DNA of 64,000 nucleotides from Nocardia nova. Its GTDB lineage: Bacteria > Actinomycetota > Actinomycetes > Mycobacteriales > Mycobacteriaceae. The position numbers and the translations under genes are program-made. The DNA lies in contig NZ_PSZE01000012.1 of assembly GCF_002933465.1 (NCBI RefSeq), positions 1 through 64,000 of the forward strand. Direction: 5' to 3'. How positions within the stretch are numbered: position 1 is the stretch's first letter; each line of letters starts with the position of its first letter. Of this stretch, positions 1 to 9,070 are shown in pieces. The notes beneath the pieces are model-generated. The model had not been told where the DNA came from. It searched no databases and was given only the letters and a program-made list of their open reading frames with translations.

Positions 1-154
1 CGACCTGCTCGGGCGCCACCCCACCACGCTCCAGCGCCGCCTTGATGGCGAAACCACCCAGATCCGACCCGGAGAACCCGGACAACCCACCAAGCAACCG
101 ACCCACCGGAGTACGGGCGCCGGAAACAATCACAGAAGTAGCGATACTAGGCAT
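1..154 (-). CDS. Thiolase (acetyl-CoA acetyltransferase), N-terminal part only
   Basis: The first 51 codons of a thiolase running off the left edge. The start reads MPSIATSVIVSGARTPVGR, the conserved thiolase opening in which ARTPxG precedes the first core strand; the catalytic cysteine lies beyond the window. Its ATG overlaps the stop of the upstream CoA-transferase B gene in the sequence ATGCCTAG, so the two are probably translationally coupled. Together with the two CoA-transferase subunits it should activate and cleave a 3-oxoacid (acetoacetate or 3-oxoadipate) to acyl-CoA units. The exact substrate cannot be read from this fragment. Confidence 0.85.
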   Translation of the reverse strand, partial: MPSIATSVIVSGARTPVGRLLGGLSGFSGSDLGGFAIKAALERGGVAPEQV

Positions 155-800
155 TCTCACGTTCCTTCAATTCGATTGTCAGCTCGGCATCGGTTGCTGC
201 TGTGATTTGTTCGACTGTGACATCAGGCGCCAGTTCGCGAAGCACAAGGTCGCCGTCTTCGACGTCGATCACACCGAGATCGGTGATGATCCGTTGCACG
301 ACAGCCTTTCCCGTCAACGGGAGCGTGCACTGTTCGACGATCTTGGCGCCGCCATCGCGGTCGGTGTGTTCCATCACCACGATGACGCGCCGGGCACCGT
401 GCACCAGATCCATGGCACCACCCATGCCCTTGACCATCTTGCCCGGCACCATCCAGTTGGCCAGATCCCCGTGTCGAGAAACCTGCATACCACCCAGAAC
501 CGCGGTATCGATGTGCCCACCGCGAATCATGCCGAACGACAATGCCGAATCGAAGAACGCCGCCCCGGGATTCACCGTCACGGTTTCCTTACCCGCATTG
601 ATGAGATCCGGGTCGACCTCGGCCTCAGCCGGATACGGACCGGTGCCCAGAATGCCGTTCTCCGAATGGAGCACCACCTTCACCTGGTCGGGAAGGTGGT
701 TGGGGATCAACGTCGGCAACCCGATCCCCAAGTTCACATATTCGCCATCGATCATCTCGGCCGCAGCACGCGCGGCCATCTGTTCCCGTGACCAGCTCAC
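147..800 (-). CDS. scoB: 3-oxoacid CoA-transferase subunit B
   Basis: 217 residues, normal length for the beta subunit of a family I CoA-transferase. The SENG motif at residues 46-49 carries the catalytic glutamate (E47) that forms the CoA thioester, followed by the usual GIGLPTL and GGHID-type segments. It pairs with the A subunit encoded immediately upstream (4-base overlap) to move CoA from succinyl-CoA to a 3-oxoacid in the cytosol. The downstream thiolase start overlaps its stop codon. Sequence alone cannot separate acetoacetate (ScoB) from 3-oxoadipate (PcaJ) transferases; the close resemblance of the partner to mycobacterial ScoA favours ScoB. Confidence 0.85.
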   Translation of the reverse strand: MSWSREQMAARAAAEMIDGEYVNLGIGLPTLIPNHLPDQVKVVLHSENGILGTGPYPAEAEVDPDLINAGKETVTVNPGAAFFDSALSFGMIRGGHIDTAVLGGMQVSRHGDLANWMVPGKMVKGMGGAMDLVHGARRVIVVMEHTDRDGGAKIVEQCTLPLTGKAVVQRIITDLGVIDVEDGDLVLRELAPDVTVEQITAATDAELTIELKERENA

Positions 801-1540
801 GCCGATACCGTCCTTTTCTCGATTCGCTTGTCCTGCAACCCGGTATGCACCACGCGCTGGACGAAAACGCCCGGCAGATGAATCTGCGAGGGATCGAGCT
901 CGCCGGGCTGAACAAGCTTCTCGACCTGCGCGATGGTGACGCGTCCGGCCATCGCCGCCAGGGGGTTGAAGTTCATCGCGGTCTTGTTGAACACGAGGTT
1001 GCCTTCGGTATCACCGATTGCCGCATGCACGAGGGCGAAGTCAGCGACGATTGAATTCTCGAGCACGTAGATCTTGCCGTCGAACTCGCGGGTCTCCTTG
1101 GGCGGCGATGCGATCGCGACCGAACCGTCAGCCTTGTAACGCCACGGCAATCCGCCGTCGGAGATCGGTGTACCGACACCGGCCGGCGTGTAGAACGCAG
1201 GGATCCCAGCACCACCGGCACGCATCCGTTCGGCCAGCGTCCCCTGCGGGGTCAGCTCCACCTCGAGTTCGCCCGACAGATACTGACGGGCGAATTCCTT
1301 GTTCTCACCGACATAGGATGCGGTAACCCGACGAATCCGACCGGCTGACAAGAGGATTCCCAGCCCCCAGTCGTCGACACCGCAATTGTTGGAGAACACC
1401 TCCAGTCCGGTGACCCCACGTGCGGCTAGGGCGCCGATCAGCGCGGTCGGGATACCGCACAGGCCGAATCCGCCTACTGCGAGCGACGCTCCGTCCGGGA
1501 TGTCTGCGACAGCCTCGGCCGCAGACCCGTACACACTCAT
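797..1540 (-). CDS. scoA: 3-oxoacid CoA-transferase subunit A
   Basis: 247 residues from the ATG at 1540. An upstream in-frame start at 1570 would add ten residues not expected in the family; mycobacterial ScoA proteins begin just before AAEAVADI, as here. The glycine-rich AVGGFGLCGIP loop, the SYVGENKEFARQ segment and the LTPQGTLAERMRAGG segment are characteristic of the alpha subunit. It forms the CoA-binding half of the heteromeric transferase with the next gene. The promoter must lie in the 167-base gap shared with the divergent IclR gene, so IclR control is likely. Confidence 0.87.
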   Translation of the reverse strand: MSVYGSAAEAVADIPDGASLAVGGFGLCGIPTALIGALAARGVTGLEVFSNNCGVDDWGLGILLSAGRIRRVTASYVGENKEFARQYLSGELEVELTPQGTLAERMRAGGAGIPAFYTPAGVGTPISDGGLPWRYKADGSVAIASPPKETREFDGKIYVLENSIVADFALVHAAIGDTEGNLVFNKTAMNFNPLAAMAGRVTIAQVEKLVQPGELDPSQIHLPGVFVQRVVHTGLQDKRIEKRTVSA

Positions 1541-1672
1541 CACCACTTCGGAACCGCACCTTTCGTCCACTATTTGAACGTCGTTTCGCTCCGGATAGTG
1601 AACATCTTCCTGGTTCTATAGGGAAGAAGCGCGCCGAAAGTGTTCGCCAACCGATCGATTCATCGGCAGCGT

Positions 1673-1687
1673 GTTCACTTAATGAAC
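1673..1687. promoter_or_regulatory. Candidate IclR operator
   Basis: GTTCACTTAATGAAC, an inverted repeat with GTTCA/TGAAC arms and a 5-base AT-rich centre, lies 20 bases before the IclR start in the gap facing scoA. A related half-site, GTGAAC, occurs near 1600. Autoregulation plus control of the divergent CoA-transferase operon is the usual IclR arrangement. The site is inferred from symmetry and position only. Confidence 0.45.
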
Positions 1688-1707
1688 GCGCCGCCTATGA
1701 TTGTGAG

Positions 1708-2481
1708 ATGGCTGATACGACGCAGCAGAGCTCTCACGTGGTCGAGCGCGTAGCGCGCCTGTTGCGAGCCCTCGGTGCGCGCGGACCCGTCGGCGCGTCG
1801 ACGACGGAACTGGCAACCGCGACCGGGCTGGCCCGTCCCACAGCCCACAGATTGCTGGTCTCACTGGCAGAAGAGGGACTGGCCGATAGAGACGCAAAGA
1901 CCGGCCTCTGGTCGCTCGGACCAGAGCTGTACTTGCTCGGCGCCGCAGCAGCGAACCGCTATGACATTACCGACCAGGCCCGCGACATCATCGACCAGGT
2001 CGCACGACTGACAGGGGAGAGTACCTTCCTCTCGGCACACCGGGGCGACGAGACCGTCTGCATCCTCAGTCGTGAGGGTAGTTTTCCGCTGCGCTCGCAC
2101 GTTCTCCACGAAGGTATCCGGTTCCCGCTGGGGGTGGCCTCGGCAGGATTGGCGATTTTGAGTCATTTGCCGGCCCGGGAGATCGATGAGTATCTCGCAG
2201 CTACCGATCTGATTCCTGCTTGGGGTGAACTTCACTCAGAGAAGTCCATCCGTGAACGCATCGAGACCACTCGGGCCCAGGGATACGCCGTCAATCCGGC
2301 GCTGATAGTCGAGGGAAGCTGGGGGATCGGGGCCGCAGTCTTCGACCGATCGGGACGTCCCTCTTGGGCACTGAGCGTGACAGGTGTCGAGACCCGCTTT
2401 CGAGAGCCGAGACGAACGGAGTTGGGCGCACTGTTGCTCGAACATGCCCATCGACTGTCAGGCCGCCTCAAGTCGGGGTAG
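1708..2481 (+). CDS. IclR-family transcriptional regulator
   Basis: 257 residues starting at the ATG at 1708; the frame stays open upstream but that part has no family character. Residues about 15-70 form the winged helix-turn-helix (recognition region TELATATGLARPTAHRLL), followed by the GAF-like IclR effector domain (VARLTGESTFLSAHRG, and the central IRFPLGVASAGLAIL segment). It is divergent from the CoA-transferase/thiolase operon, and IclR proteins next to such genes typically respond to a pathway acid. The effector is not identifiable from sequence. Confidence 0.88.
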   Translation: MADTTQQSSHVVERVARLLRALGARGPVGASTTELATATGLARPTAHRLLVSLAEEGLADRDAKTGLWSLGPELYLLGAAAANRYDITDQARDIIDQVARLTGESTFLSAHRGDETVCILSREGSFPLRSHVLHEGIRFPLGVASAGLAILSHLPAREIDEYLAATDLIPAWGELHSEKSIRERIETTRAQGYAVNPALIVEGSWGIGAAVFDRSGRPSWALSVTGVETRFREPRRTELGALLLEHAHRLSGRLKSG

Positions 2482-2634
2482 TACACGAATGGGTCAGCTG
2501 GTTCAACGACTCCCGGCTGATGCACCGGCTCGGCCGCCGACCGCCGGTTCCTTCCGGCGAACCGTTTCCGAACACCACCTGCAGATCGGCCGGTCTGGCG
2601 TGTGCCGGACCGGCCGAGAAAGGACCAGCTTGCG

Positions 2635-3117
2635 ATGACCACGCCGACCCGCGCCACCGGCACTGAACGAGAACTGCTCGAGACCATGCTCGACCAGGCA
2701 CGCGCCGACCTCATCGGCACAGTGCGCGGCCTGTCCGAGACCGACGCCAGAACTCGGCTCGTCCCCTCGCTGACAACGCCGATAACCCTGATCAAACACG
2801 CCACGTTCGCCGAACGAATGTGGTTCCAGCGCACGCTCGGACGGCTCACCGACGAGGACTGCGACGGCCCGTTGTGGGCGCACGGAGGGTTCGAGGTGGG
2901 CGATGACGAGACCATGACCGAGGTGATCGTGGAGTTCGAACGCGCAAGCGCCCGAGCCAGGTCTATCGCAGCACGGATTCCCCTCGACGAGGCCCGCGAG
3001 CATCCACACACGGCACGTCTCGTCAGCCTTCGCTGGATCTATGTGTTCATGATCGCCGAGTTCGCCCGGTACGCCGGTCACGCAGACATCCTGCGCGAAC
3101 AGATCGAGGCCCGATGA
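2635..3117 (+). CDS. DinB/DUF664-family protein
   Basis: 160 residues. The start is set by GAGAAAGGA at 2616-2624, about ten bases before the ATG. The protein is a predicted four-helix DinB/DUF664 bundle of the TLIKHATFAERMWFQR type; H55 in the second helix and H149 in the AGHADILREQI C-terminal helix are candidate metal ligands, as in mycothiol- or bacillithiol-dependent DinB enzymes. The role is unknown. It stands alone between the IclR gene and a secreted esterase, with no obvious operon partner. Confidence 0.75.
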   Translation: MTTPTRATGTERELLETMLDQARADLIGTVRGLSETDARTRLVPSLTTPITLIKHATFAERMWFQRTLGRLTDEDCDGPLWAHGGFEVGDDETMTEVIVEFERASARARSIAARIPLDEAREHPHTARLVSLRWIYVFMIAEFARYAGHADILREQIEAR

Positions 3118-3316
3118 CCGCGTCCTGATGACCCGACCAGGCTGGGATCGTTGGAATTTCCGCGTTGATAGACGTCTCGCACACTCTCTTTCACGAGACG
3201 CATTCCGAGGCAAGGTCTCTCGCAGGCAGGACCTGTAGCGCATGCTGTGTACGCGGACGGATCGCCCCACCACCCTTGTAGCGTCGCTGGCCGACACCGA
3301 GAAATGGGGAGTTGTC

Positions 3317-4513
3317 ATGAGACGCAGAGGGTTACGACGACATATCGCCGCAGTCGCGGCCGCGATGGTGGCCTTCACGGTGGCTGTCGGCGTAGCGGAA
3401 GCAGCCCCTTCGCAAAGCCCTGTGGTGGTGAATCTGCCTGCCCCGACAGGTTCTTATCCGGTCGGTGTCACTGAGTGGTACCTGAACGATGTCGACCGCG
3501 CGGATCCGTGGACATCGGGACACCGTGAACTGATGGTGCAGGTCTGGTACCCCGCCGCCGACCAGTCGGCGGGACCGACTGCGGAATGGATGCCGCCCGG
3601 CGGCCGGGAAGCACAAGCCGAGTACCTCACCGAACTCGGGGTCCCCTCTGGCAGTTGGGCTCTCGCACCCAGCCACAGCAGGCGCGACGCACCCGCCCGC
3701 GCCGGCGGACAACCGTTCCCGGTGCTGCTGAACTCACCCGGTATGGACGACACGACCGGATGGAGCACTGCTCAAGCCGAAGACCTCGCCAGTCACGGCT
3801 ATATCGTGGTCGCGATCAACCACACCCACGAAGCGTTCGCGGTGCAGTTTCCCGACGGCCACACCGAACGCACTCGGGTGCCACTGGATTCGCCGCAACA
3901 CGTCCTTCCTGATCTACTGCTGCCGACCAGGGTTGCCGACACGCGGTTCGTCCTCGACCAGTTGACCGTTGCCGCCGAACACCCGGGTCGCGCTGACCTT
4001 CCGCAGCATCTGGCCGAGGATCTCGACCTGTCGAAGGTGGGGATGTTCGGTCACTCGCTGGGTGGGTCGACGACCGTGCAGGCGATGCGCGACGACCCCC
4101 GTGTCCGGGCCGGTGTCGATCTGGATGGGCCGATCCTGGGCTCGGTCGCCGCCGCTGGGCTCGACCGTCCGTTGCTGATGCTGGCCAGCGACACCTCACC
4201 CTGGTTCGGTCACCCGGGCTGGGAACCGCGCTGGGCATCCAACACCGGGGTGAAGATCCCGCTGCGCATCGCAGGAACCCAGCACATGTCGTTGTGCGAC
4301 CAACAAGTGATCCTGCCGCAACTGGCCGCGGCCGGCCTGCTCGAACCCGCCGAGACGGCCGAGGCAGTGGGCACTATCGACGCGGCCCGTTCGATCGATC
4401 TGCAACGGGCATACCTGCTGGCATACTTCGACGCCAACTTCAATCGGTCCGGCGCCGACATTCCTCAAACGCTCGCCAGGCTCGCTCAGCCAGAGATGCT
4501 TCCTCACCCCTGA
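3317..4513 (+). CDS. Secreted alpha/beta hydrolase, PAF-acetylhydrolase-like
   Basis: 398 residues from the ATG at 3317, preceded by GGGGA at 3306-3310. The N-terminus MRRRGLRRHIAAVAAAM with hydrophobic stretch to about residue 28 is a Sec signal peptide; the longer frame from 3242 would bury it. The nucleophile elbow GHSLGG is near residue 245, and a late GTQHMSLCD histidine completes a plausible Ser/Asp/His triad. An early DTTGWS-type oxyanion region matches platelet-activating-factor acetylhydrolase-like esterases. It probably hydrolyses short-chain esters or oxidised phospholipids outside the membrane. Monocistronic. Confidence 0.8.
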   Translation: MRRRGLRRHIAAVAAAMVAFTVAVGVAEAAPSQSPVVVNLPAPTGSYPVGVTEWYLNDVDRADPWTSGHRELMVQVWYPAADQSAGPTAEWMPPGGREAQAEYLTELGVPSGSWALAPSHSRRDAPARAGGQPFPVLLNSPGMDDTTGWSTAQAEDLASHGYIVVAINHTHEAFAVQFPDGHTERTRVPLDSPQHVLPDLLLPTRVADTRFVLDQLTVAAEHPGRADLPQHLAEDLDLSKVGMFGHSLGGSTTVQAMRDDPRVRAGVDLDGPILGSVAAAGLDRPLLMLASDTSPWFGHPGWEPRWASNTGVKIPLRIAGTQHMSLCDQQVILPQLAAAGLLEPAETAEAVGTIDAARSIDLQRAYLLAYFDANFNRSGADIPQTLARLAQPEMLPHP

Positions 4514-4617
4514 AACACCCGCCAGCAGCCATCGGAGCCACAGACATTCTCAGGCGGCCTGCTCACTGGCATCTTCGTACGGCCTCTCACATGATGCCGC
4601 ACAAGATGTCAGTGTTC

Positions 4618-5382
4618 CTAGCTGGGGAGACGGCCTACCAACAGATCAACCAGGTAGGTCTCCTCGATGGTGTCATCCGGGAAAGCGGTGCTGAGCAACC
4701 TGTGTTCCTCGGCGAGAAAGGTGCGCCATCGGTTTTCGTCGAGAACGAGCAACGCTGAGCGGCTACTGATGTTGGCCAGATGTGTGTCGAGTGAAACTGT
4801 GCGGGACCATTGCATCCGGCGGCGCGCGACTCGCAGACCTGTCAGGCCCGCGAGTCGGATCGCTTCGGCGTCGTCGGGGCGCGCGGCGGGTTTGGGTTTC
4901 GTCCCGCTGTAGTGGGCGATGCGCAGGTGCTGCGCGTGGATCCATGGGACGTCGAAGGTCGTGGTGTTCCACCAGATCGCCAGTGCACCGTCGCTACGCA
5001 GGACGCGCAGCGCCTCGGGCACCGAGACCGCCGGGTCGGTCCAGTGCCAGGACTGTGCGTAGGTGAGGAAGTCGTGAGAGGTATCGGCCAGCGGGAGAGC
5101 ATTGCCGTCTCCGCGCACGACCGGCACCCCCGGAACCTCCCGGCGACACTGGGCGGCCATCTCCGCACCGGGCTCGACCGCTGTGACCTCGGCTCCCCGC
5201 CCACACAGCAGCGCCGTGGCGATCCCGGTGCCGGCGCCGATATCGGCGACGCGCGCACCCGTCAAACTGCGACCAGCGAACTCTTCGATCGCGTCGAAAA
5301 GCTCAGGCGGATAGGAAGGTCGACTGGCCGCGTACTCGGCAGCGGCCATATTGAAAGACTGGGCACGCGAACTGGTCGTCAT
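4618..5382 (-). CDS. Class I SAM-dependent methyltransferase
   Basis: 254 residues. The SAM-binding motif VADIGAGTGIAT is near residue 45, followed by the acidic motif II region TAVEPGAEM and the post-motif segment GDGNALPLAD. The QSWHWTDP stretch is common in the small Methyltransf_11 family often found in actinomycetes. Substrate unknown. It converges on the esterase gene and is separated by about 120 bases from the next left-running gene, so it is probably transcribed alone. Confidence 0.82.
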   Translation of the reverse strand: MTTSSRAQSFNMAAAEYAASRPSYPPELFDAIEEFAGRSLTGARVADIGAGTGIATALLCGRGAEVTAVEPGAEMAAQCRREVPGVPVVRGDGNALPLADTSHDFLTYAQSWHWTDPAVSVPEALRVLRSDGALAIWWNTTTFDVPWIHAQHLRIAHYSGTKPKPAARPDDAEAIRLAGLTGLRVARRRMQWSRTVSLDTHLANISSRSALLVLDENRWRTFLAEEHRLLSTAFPDDTIEETYLVDLLVGRLPS

Positions 5383-5503
5383 TTACACCATCATCGACCC
5401 ACCCGGCGACATTTCGAACGCCATGCTCTACTGATCACTGGCCAGGCCATTCTGCACGGCCAGCGGCGTCAGCCCGCCGGAGCCACCAAGATCATCAGCA
5501 CAG

Positions 5504-6433
5504 TCAGTGGGCGAGCCAGGTGAGGGCGTTGTGGATGTAGTCCCGTTTTGCGGGGCTGCTGCGGTGTCCGGACCGGTCGCAGACGAACAGTTCGGCGCCG
5601 GGCCAGGCGGTGGCCAGTTCGTATGCGGTCTCCACAGGGCAGCTGAGGTCCAGGCGGCCGTGTACCAGGACGCCGGGGATGTCGGCCAATGCGCTGGCGT
5701 TGTGGATCAGTTCGCCGTCTTGCAGCCAGCCGTAGTTGGCGTAGAAGTGTGCGCAGATACGTACCATGGCGAGCAGGTCGTCGGTGAGGGGACCGCTGAA
5801 CGCGGACGGTTTCGCGCCGGGCTCGATCGACAGAACCGTTTCCTCCCATCGGGCCCATTCTGCGGTCGCCTGTTGCCGTATGTCTCGGTCCGGGTGCCCG
5901 AGAAGCCGGTCGTAGGCGGCCACGACGTGCTCGCCGCCACCGGCGCCGGCGACGAATCGCTGGTACTGCTCGGGGAAGAAGCGCGCCACTCCGCCGTAGA
6001 GCCAGTCGATCTCCCGGCGGCGGGTTGTCGTGATCGCCGACAGCACGATCGCGGATACCCGGTGGGGATATCGCTGCGCATAGGCCAGCGCCAAGGTGCA
6101 GCCCCAGGAACCGCCGCGCAGGAGCCAGCGGTCGATGCCCAAGTGTTCGCGCAGTTTCTCGAGGTCGGCAACCAGATGGGCGGTGGTGTTGAGCCGCATG
6201 TCGGTGGCGGGGTCCGCGGCGGTGGGGGTGCTGCGTCCGCAGCCTCGCTGGTCGTAGAGGACGATCCGGTAGAGGTTCGCGTGGTCGCTGTCTCGCATGG
6301 CCGCGTTGCAGCCTTGGCCGGGGCCACCGTGCAGCAGCACCAGCGGCTTGCCGTTCGGGTTGCCGCAGGTCTCCCAATAGATTTGGTTGCCGTCCCCGGC
6401 ATTCAGCATTCCGCTCGCGTACGGCTCGGTCAT
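5504..6433 (-). CDS. pip: Proline iminopeptidase
   Basis: 309 residues from the ATG at 6433; an upstream in-frame ATG at 6601 would overlap the neighbouring gene and adds residues without family character. The oxyanion motif LHGGPGQG is near residue 35, the nucleophile elbow GGSWG near 107, and late GRLDLSCP and SGHRS segments supply the Asp and His. This is the S33 peptidase signature for an enzyme that removes N-terminal proline from peptides in the cytosol. It starts 70 bases after the stop of the nucleotidyltransferase gene on the same strand, so the two may form a small transcription unit. Confidence 0.85.
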   Translation of the reverse strand: MTEPYASGMLNAGDGNQIYWETCGNPNGKPLVLLHGGPGQGCNAAMRDSDHANLYRIVLYDQRGCGRSTPTAADPATDMRLNTTAHLVADLEKLREHLGIDRWLLRGGSWGCTLALAYAQRYPHRVSAIVLSAITTTRRREIDWLYGGVARFFPEQYQRFVAGAGGGEHVVAAYDRLLGHPDRDIRQQATAEWARWEETVLSIEPGAKPSAFSGPLTDDLLAMVRICAHFYANYGWLQDGELIHNASALADIPGVLVHGRLDLSCPVETAYELATAWPGAELFVCDRSGHRSSPAKRDYIHNALTWLAH

Positions 6434-6503
6434 ATCGGCGGTCCTGTTCAGTACGGTGGACTGGAGGCGGGTTTGTGCAGGTTCGCGTTGCGGTCCGTCG
6501 GCG

Positions 6504-7253
6504 CTATTCAGTCGAGCGCAACAGCTCTTGCACGTGCGAGAGGGCCCGGTCCAGTGTTTTCGGTTCGGGGTGAAGTCCGGTGATGATCTGGTCGAGCTCA
6601 CGCAGGCCTGCTCGGTGGAGGAGCCGTTTCTCGTTGGTGATCCATTCGCCGCGTGCGGCGAGCACGGCGTGTGCGGTTTGCATGCCCGCCGTGGCGATCG
6701 CGCCGGCGATTTCGGTGATGTGGCCGCGTGGGATGTAGGCGTTGCGGGCGTATCGCAGTGTCTGTTCGGCCTTGTCGCGCCAGATCGGTGGGGCGGCGGC
6801 GCGCAGGGCCTGTGGGTACTGCGGTCGTGGGAGTTGGCCGCGCAGGATCTTGGTGAGGGCCAGTTCTGCGACCAGTAGGTAGCTGGGGATCCCGGCCAAG
6901 TGGAACATCAGTGGTTCCCAATGGAACCGGCCGTGGTGTGCTTCGGCGATTTCGTGTTCGACGACGTCGAGGTCGCGGTAGTGGATGTCGGTGGCCCGGC
7001 CGTCGATGGTGAGCCAGGCACCGCCGTTGAATATGCCACCTCCCCAGGCGCCGACCTCGGAAACGGTCCCAGGCCAGCCGATCTGACGCAGTCGGTCGGG
7101 TGAGAAGGAGCCGCGGTAGTAGATGGCAAAGTCCCAGTCGCTGTCGGGAGTATGGGTGCCGGTGGCGCGGGAGCCGCCGAGGGTTACTGCCTGCACGGCG
7201 GGTAGGGCGGCCAGGTGTGTGGCGACAAGATCGCAGAATTGTTCGTCGGTCAT
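6504..7253 (-). CDS. Nucleotidyltransferase-domain protein
   Basis: 249 residues. LGGSRATGTHTPDSDWD near residues 25-41 is the polymerase-beta-type nucleotidyltransferase motif, with S28 in the GS turn and D39/D41 as metal ligands. The C-terminal half is helical, as in aminoglycoside or lincosamide nucleotidyltransferase-like proteins. It may adenylylate a small molecule or an antibiotic; no substrate is evident. The ATG at 7253 is close to a purine-rich stretch, and no longer homologous N-terminus is visible. The gene precedes pip on the same strand. Confidence 0.78.
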   Translation of the reverse strand: MTDEQFCDLVATHLAALPAVQAVTLGGSRATGTHTPDSDWDFAIYYRGSFSPDRLRQIGWPGTVSEVGAWGGGIFNGGAWLTIDGRATDIHYRDLDVVEHEIAEAHHGRFHWEPLMFHLAGIPSYLLVAELALTKILRGQLPRPQYPQALRAAAPPIWRDKAEQTLRYARNAYIPRGHITEIAGAIATAGMQTAHAVLAARGEWITNEKRLLHRAGLRELDQIITGLHPEPKTLDRALSHVQELLRSTE

Positions 7254-8356
7254 GAGATCTCCATGGCGGATAGTCGACGGGACGGCGCCGGAGCGTGGGC
7301 TCGAACGGTGCCGGAGGTACCGGGGTGGTCGGATTCGTCGTCACGCCATGGTTTCGACCGTACCTCGCCGACCCGGCGGTCGCTGCCGGGCGTCACGTCC
7401 GATCCCGCAGCGCAGCGCATGATCCTGTGCCGGCGGCGCTGTGCGTGAAGGTGTCGCCCAGGGCCGGGACCTCGATCGCCTGTGTGGCCAGATGACCTCG
7501 GTGAGCGCGCGGCAAACGGTGAAGACGCAGCGGAAGTGGTAGCGTTGCCCGCGATTTCCCGGCTGGACACGGTGCCGGCGTGAGATGACCAGTGGGCAGG
7601 GCTCCCTCGCCGGCACCGGGCCTTCCGGTCCCTCGATTCCCCGGCTCAATGAGGAAGTCAAGGGCACAACAAGCCGGTTGGGCAAACCGGCCCGCGGAAA
7701 CCATGGCACACACCAAACATCGGCGAACGCGCCGCCCCGACAGCGTGTGATGTTGTGGCGCTCCACAACTTATCGCATCACCCTGGGCGAGGAAACCCGC
7801 GTCCGGCAACTTCACAGCCACGAAATCGACGGTGCGGCTGCGTGTATCGCCTGTGGGATCCAATCGGCCATCTTCTATGGTCAGCGAGCAGGGCCGCGGC
7901 CGACCGAGCCGTCGGGGCCCTGCTCGCTGTTCGATGTGACGGCCAGGCAACCCGTTAACCGGCAACAGGGCAGTGCTGAGGCATGAGCAGTAAGCGGGGG
8001 GCTTCACCGCAGCGGTTCCGATAACCTTTCAGTGAGAACGGACACATGTATCCGTTTTTGTGTTCTGCCTCATAGTCGCCGGGCTGTTGCTGCGCATACC
8101 CTCTCGGGTCGGGCTCGTGAGTAGCCCCGGGCCTGGCGACATGGCTACCCCCGGTGTTCCGCGGAGCCCGAAGGAGGTCGGAACAATCTCCGACTCACCA
8201 CTCCGGTCCCGCTCGCGCGGAGTGAGACCGTGGAGAAAGCGCGGCTCCCCCGGGCCCCGACACCCCTTGCCGGGGGAGCCGCCGCGACCCTGCTGCGGCT
8301 CAGCTCACTCGTCGGCCGCGCGGGTTGGCCGGTTCATGGACGGGAGGGTGGTGATC
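7254..8356. other. Gene-poor stretch of 1.1 kb
   Basis: Several open frames cross this region on both strands (for instance 7393-8007 minus and 7585-7986 plus), but none gives a recognisable protein. All are rich in Arg/Pro/Gly, as expected for out-of-frame reading of GC-rich DNA. A 7-bp hairpin (GCCGGTT at 7673, AACCGGC at 7685) and the palindrome at 8037-8056 are the only structured elements seen. It may be decayed coding sequence or regulatory DNA. Confidence 0.5.
8037..8059 (+). terminator. Near-perfect palindrome followed by T-run
   Basis: AACGGACACATGTATCCGTT at 8037-8056 is an almost perfect 20-base inverted repeat (one mismatched pair) followed directly by TTT. On the plus strand this looks like an intrinsic terminator; it could equally be an operator, since no gene clearly ends just upstream. 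Confidence 0.45.
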
Positions 8357-8695
8357 GTGGTCGCGTTGAGTCTTACCGAGAGGGCGCTGGCGGCGCGTGC
8401 CGCGATCGCAGCCGCGTTCGGTCTATGTAGCTGTGATCTCGACGTCGGGCTGTTCCCGCCCGGGGTCGGCGCCGGTCGCGGATTCTTCAGCATTACCTTC
8501 GCGCCCCACACCCCGGCGGGTGAGTACCTGGCCGTCGTCATGTACGACGCTCTGGGCTGGCATTACCGCTGCCGTGACGAGGATGCCGGCACATGGCATG
8601 AGACCGGGCTGTCAGCCGGGACCGACGCCGCTACCGCCGCACGCTGGCTCAGCGACTGGTTCGACGCCGGAGACCGCTATCGCCGTCGCGTTTGA
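8357..8695 (+). CDS. Hypothetical protein
   Basis: 112 residues from a GTG at 8357, chosen because GGGAGG at 8342-8347 lies nine bases upstream; GTG at 8351 and ATG at 8336 are alternatives in the same frame. The protein has a conserved-looking body (FFSITFAPHTPAGEYLAVVMYD, WHYRCRDED, AARWLSDWFDAGDRYR) with alternating strands and a helical end. No known domain is recognised. The DNA has normal third-position GC bias, supporting coding. Confidence 0.5.
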   Translation: MVALSLTERALAARAAIAAAFGLCSCDLDVGLFPPGVGAGRGFFSITFAPHTPAGEYLAVVMYDALGWHYRCRDEDAGTWHETGLSAGTDAATAARWLSDWFDAGDRYRRRV

Positions 8696-9070
8696 AGGTT
8701 TGGTCCGGGCTTGGCCCCGCGAGTTCCGCTCATGCCGGCGGGCCCGGCACCGCTCAGCATAGTGGCGGAGGCCGGTGCGTCGTCGCGCGCCGCCACGACG
8801 AAAGACCACTCTGGAAGAGGTGCGAGCCCGTGACGCGGAGATCGGGCACACTTACATAGCGACCCTCGACCCACTCTCCCACGGGTCGGATTCGATCGCC
8901 GAGGTGGCCGAAGCGCTCGTCGCGTTGACGGGACAACCCATCCTTTCGCGCGAGCGGTCCGGCCCCCGGCGTCACGGTGCCCACAGTGACAGTAATCCGG
9001 CGATATGAACACGCATCTGACGCGGGTTCACCCATCTGCCTGTTGGATCAGCGATTCTGTTGTCGTCGGC
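8696..9070. other. Intergenic stretch without a confident gene
   Basis: A 77-codon frame at 8775-9008 (plus) begins with a GTG and encodes TTLEEVRARDAEIGHTYIATL followed by a low-complexity tail. It could be a small gene, but it has no ribosome-binding site and no recognisable family. Otherwise nothing is seen. The region separates the hypothetical gene from the 3' end of the uptake operon. Confidence 0.35.

Noticed and set aside
7393..8007. 205-codon minus-strand frame as a possible gene
   Set aside because: No ribosome-binding site, no domain, irregular composition, and competing frames of similar quality on the other strand.
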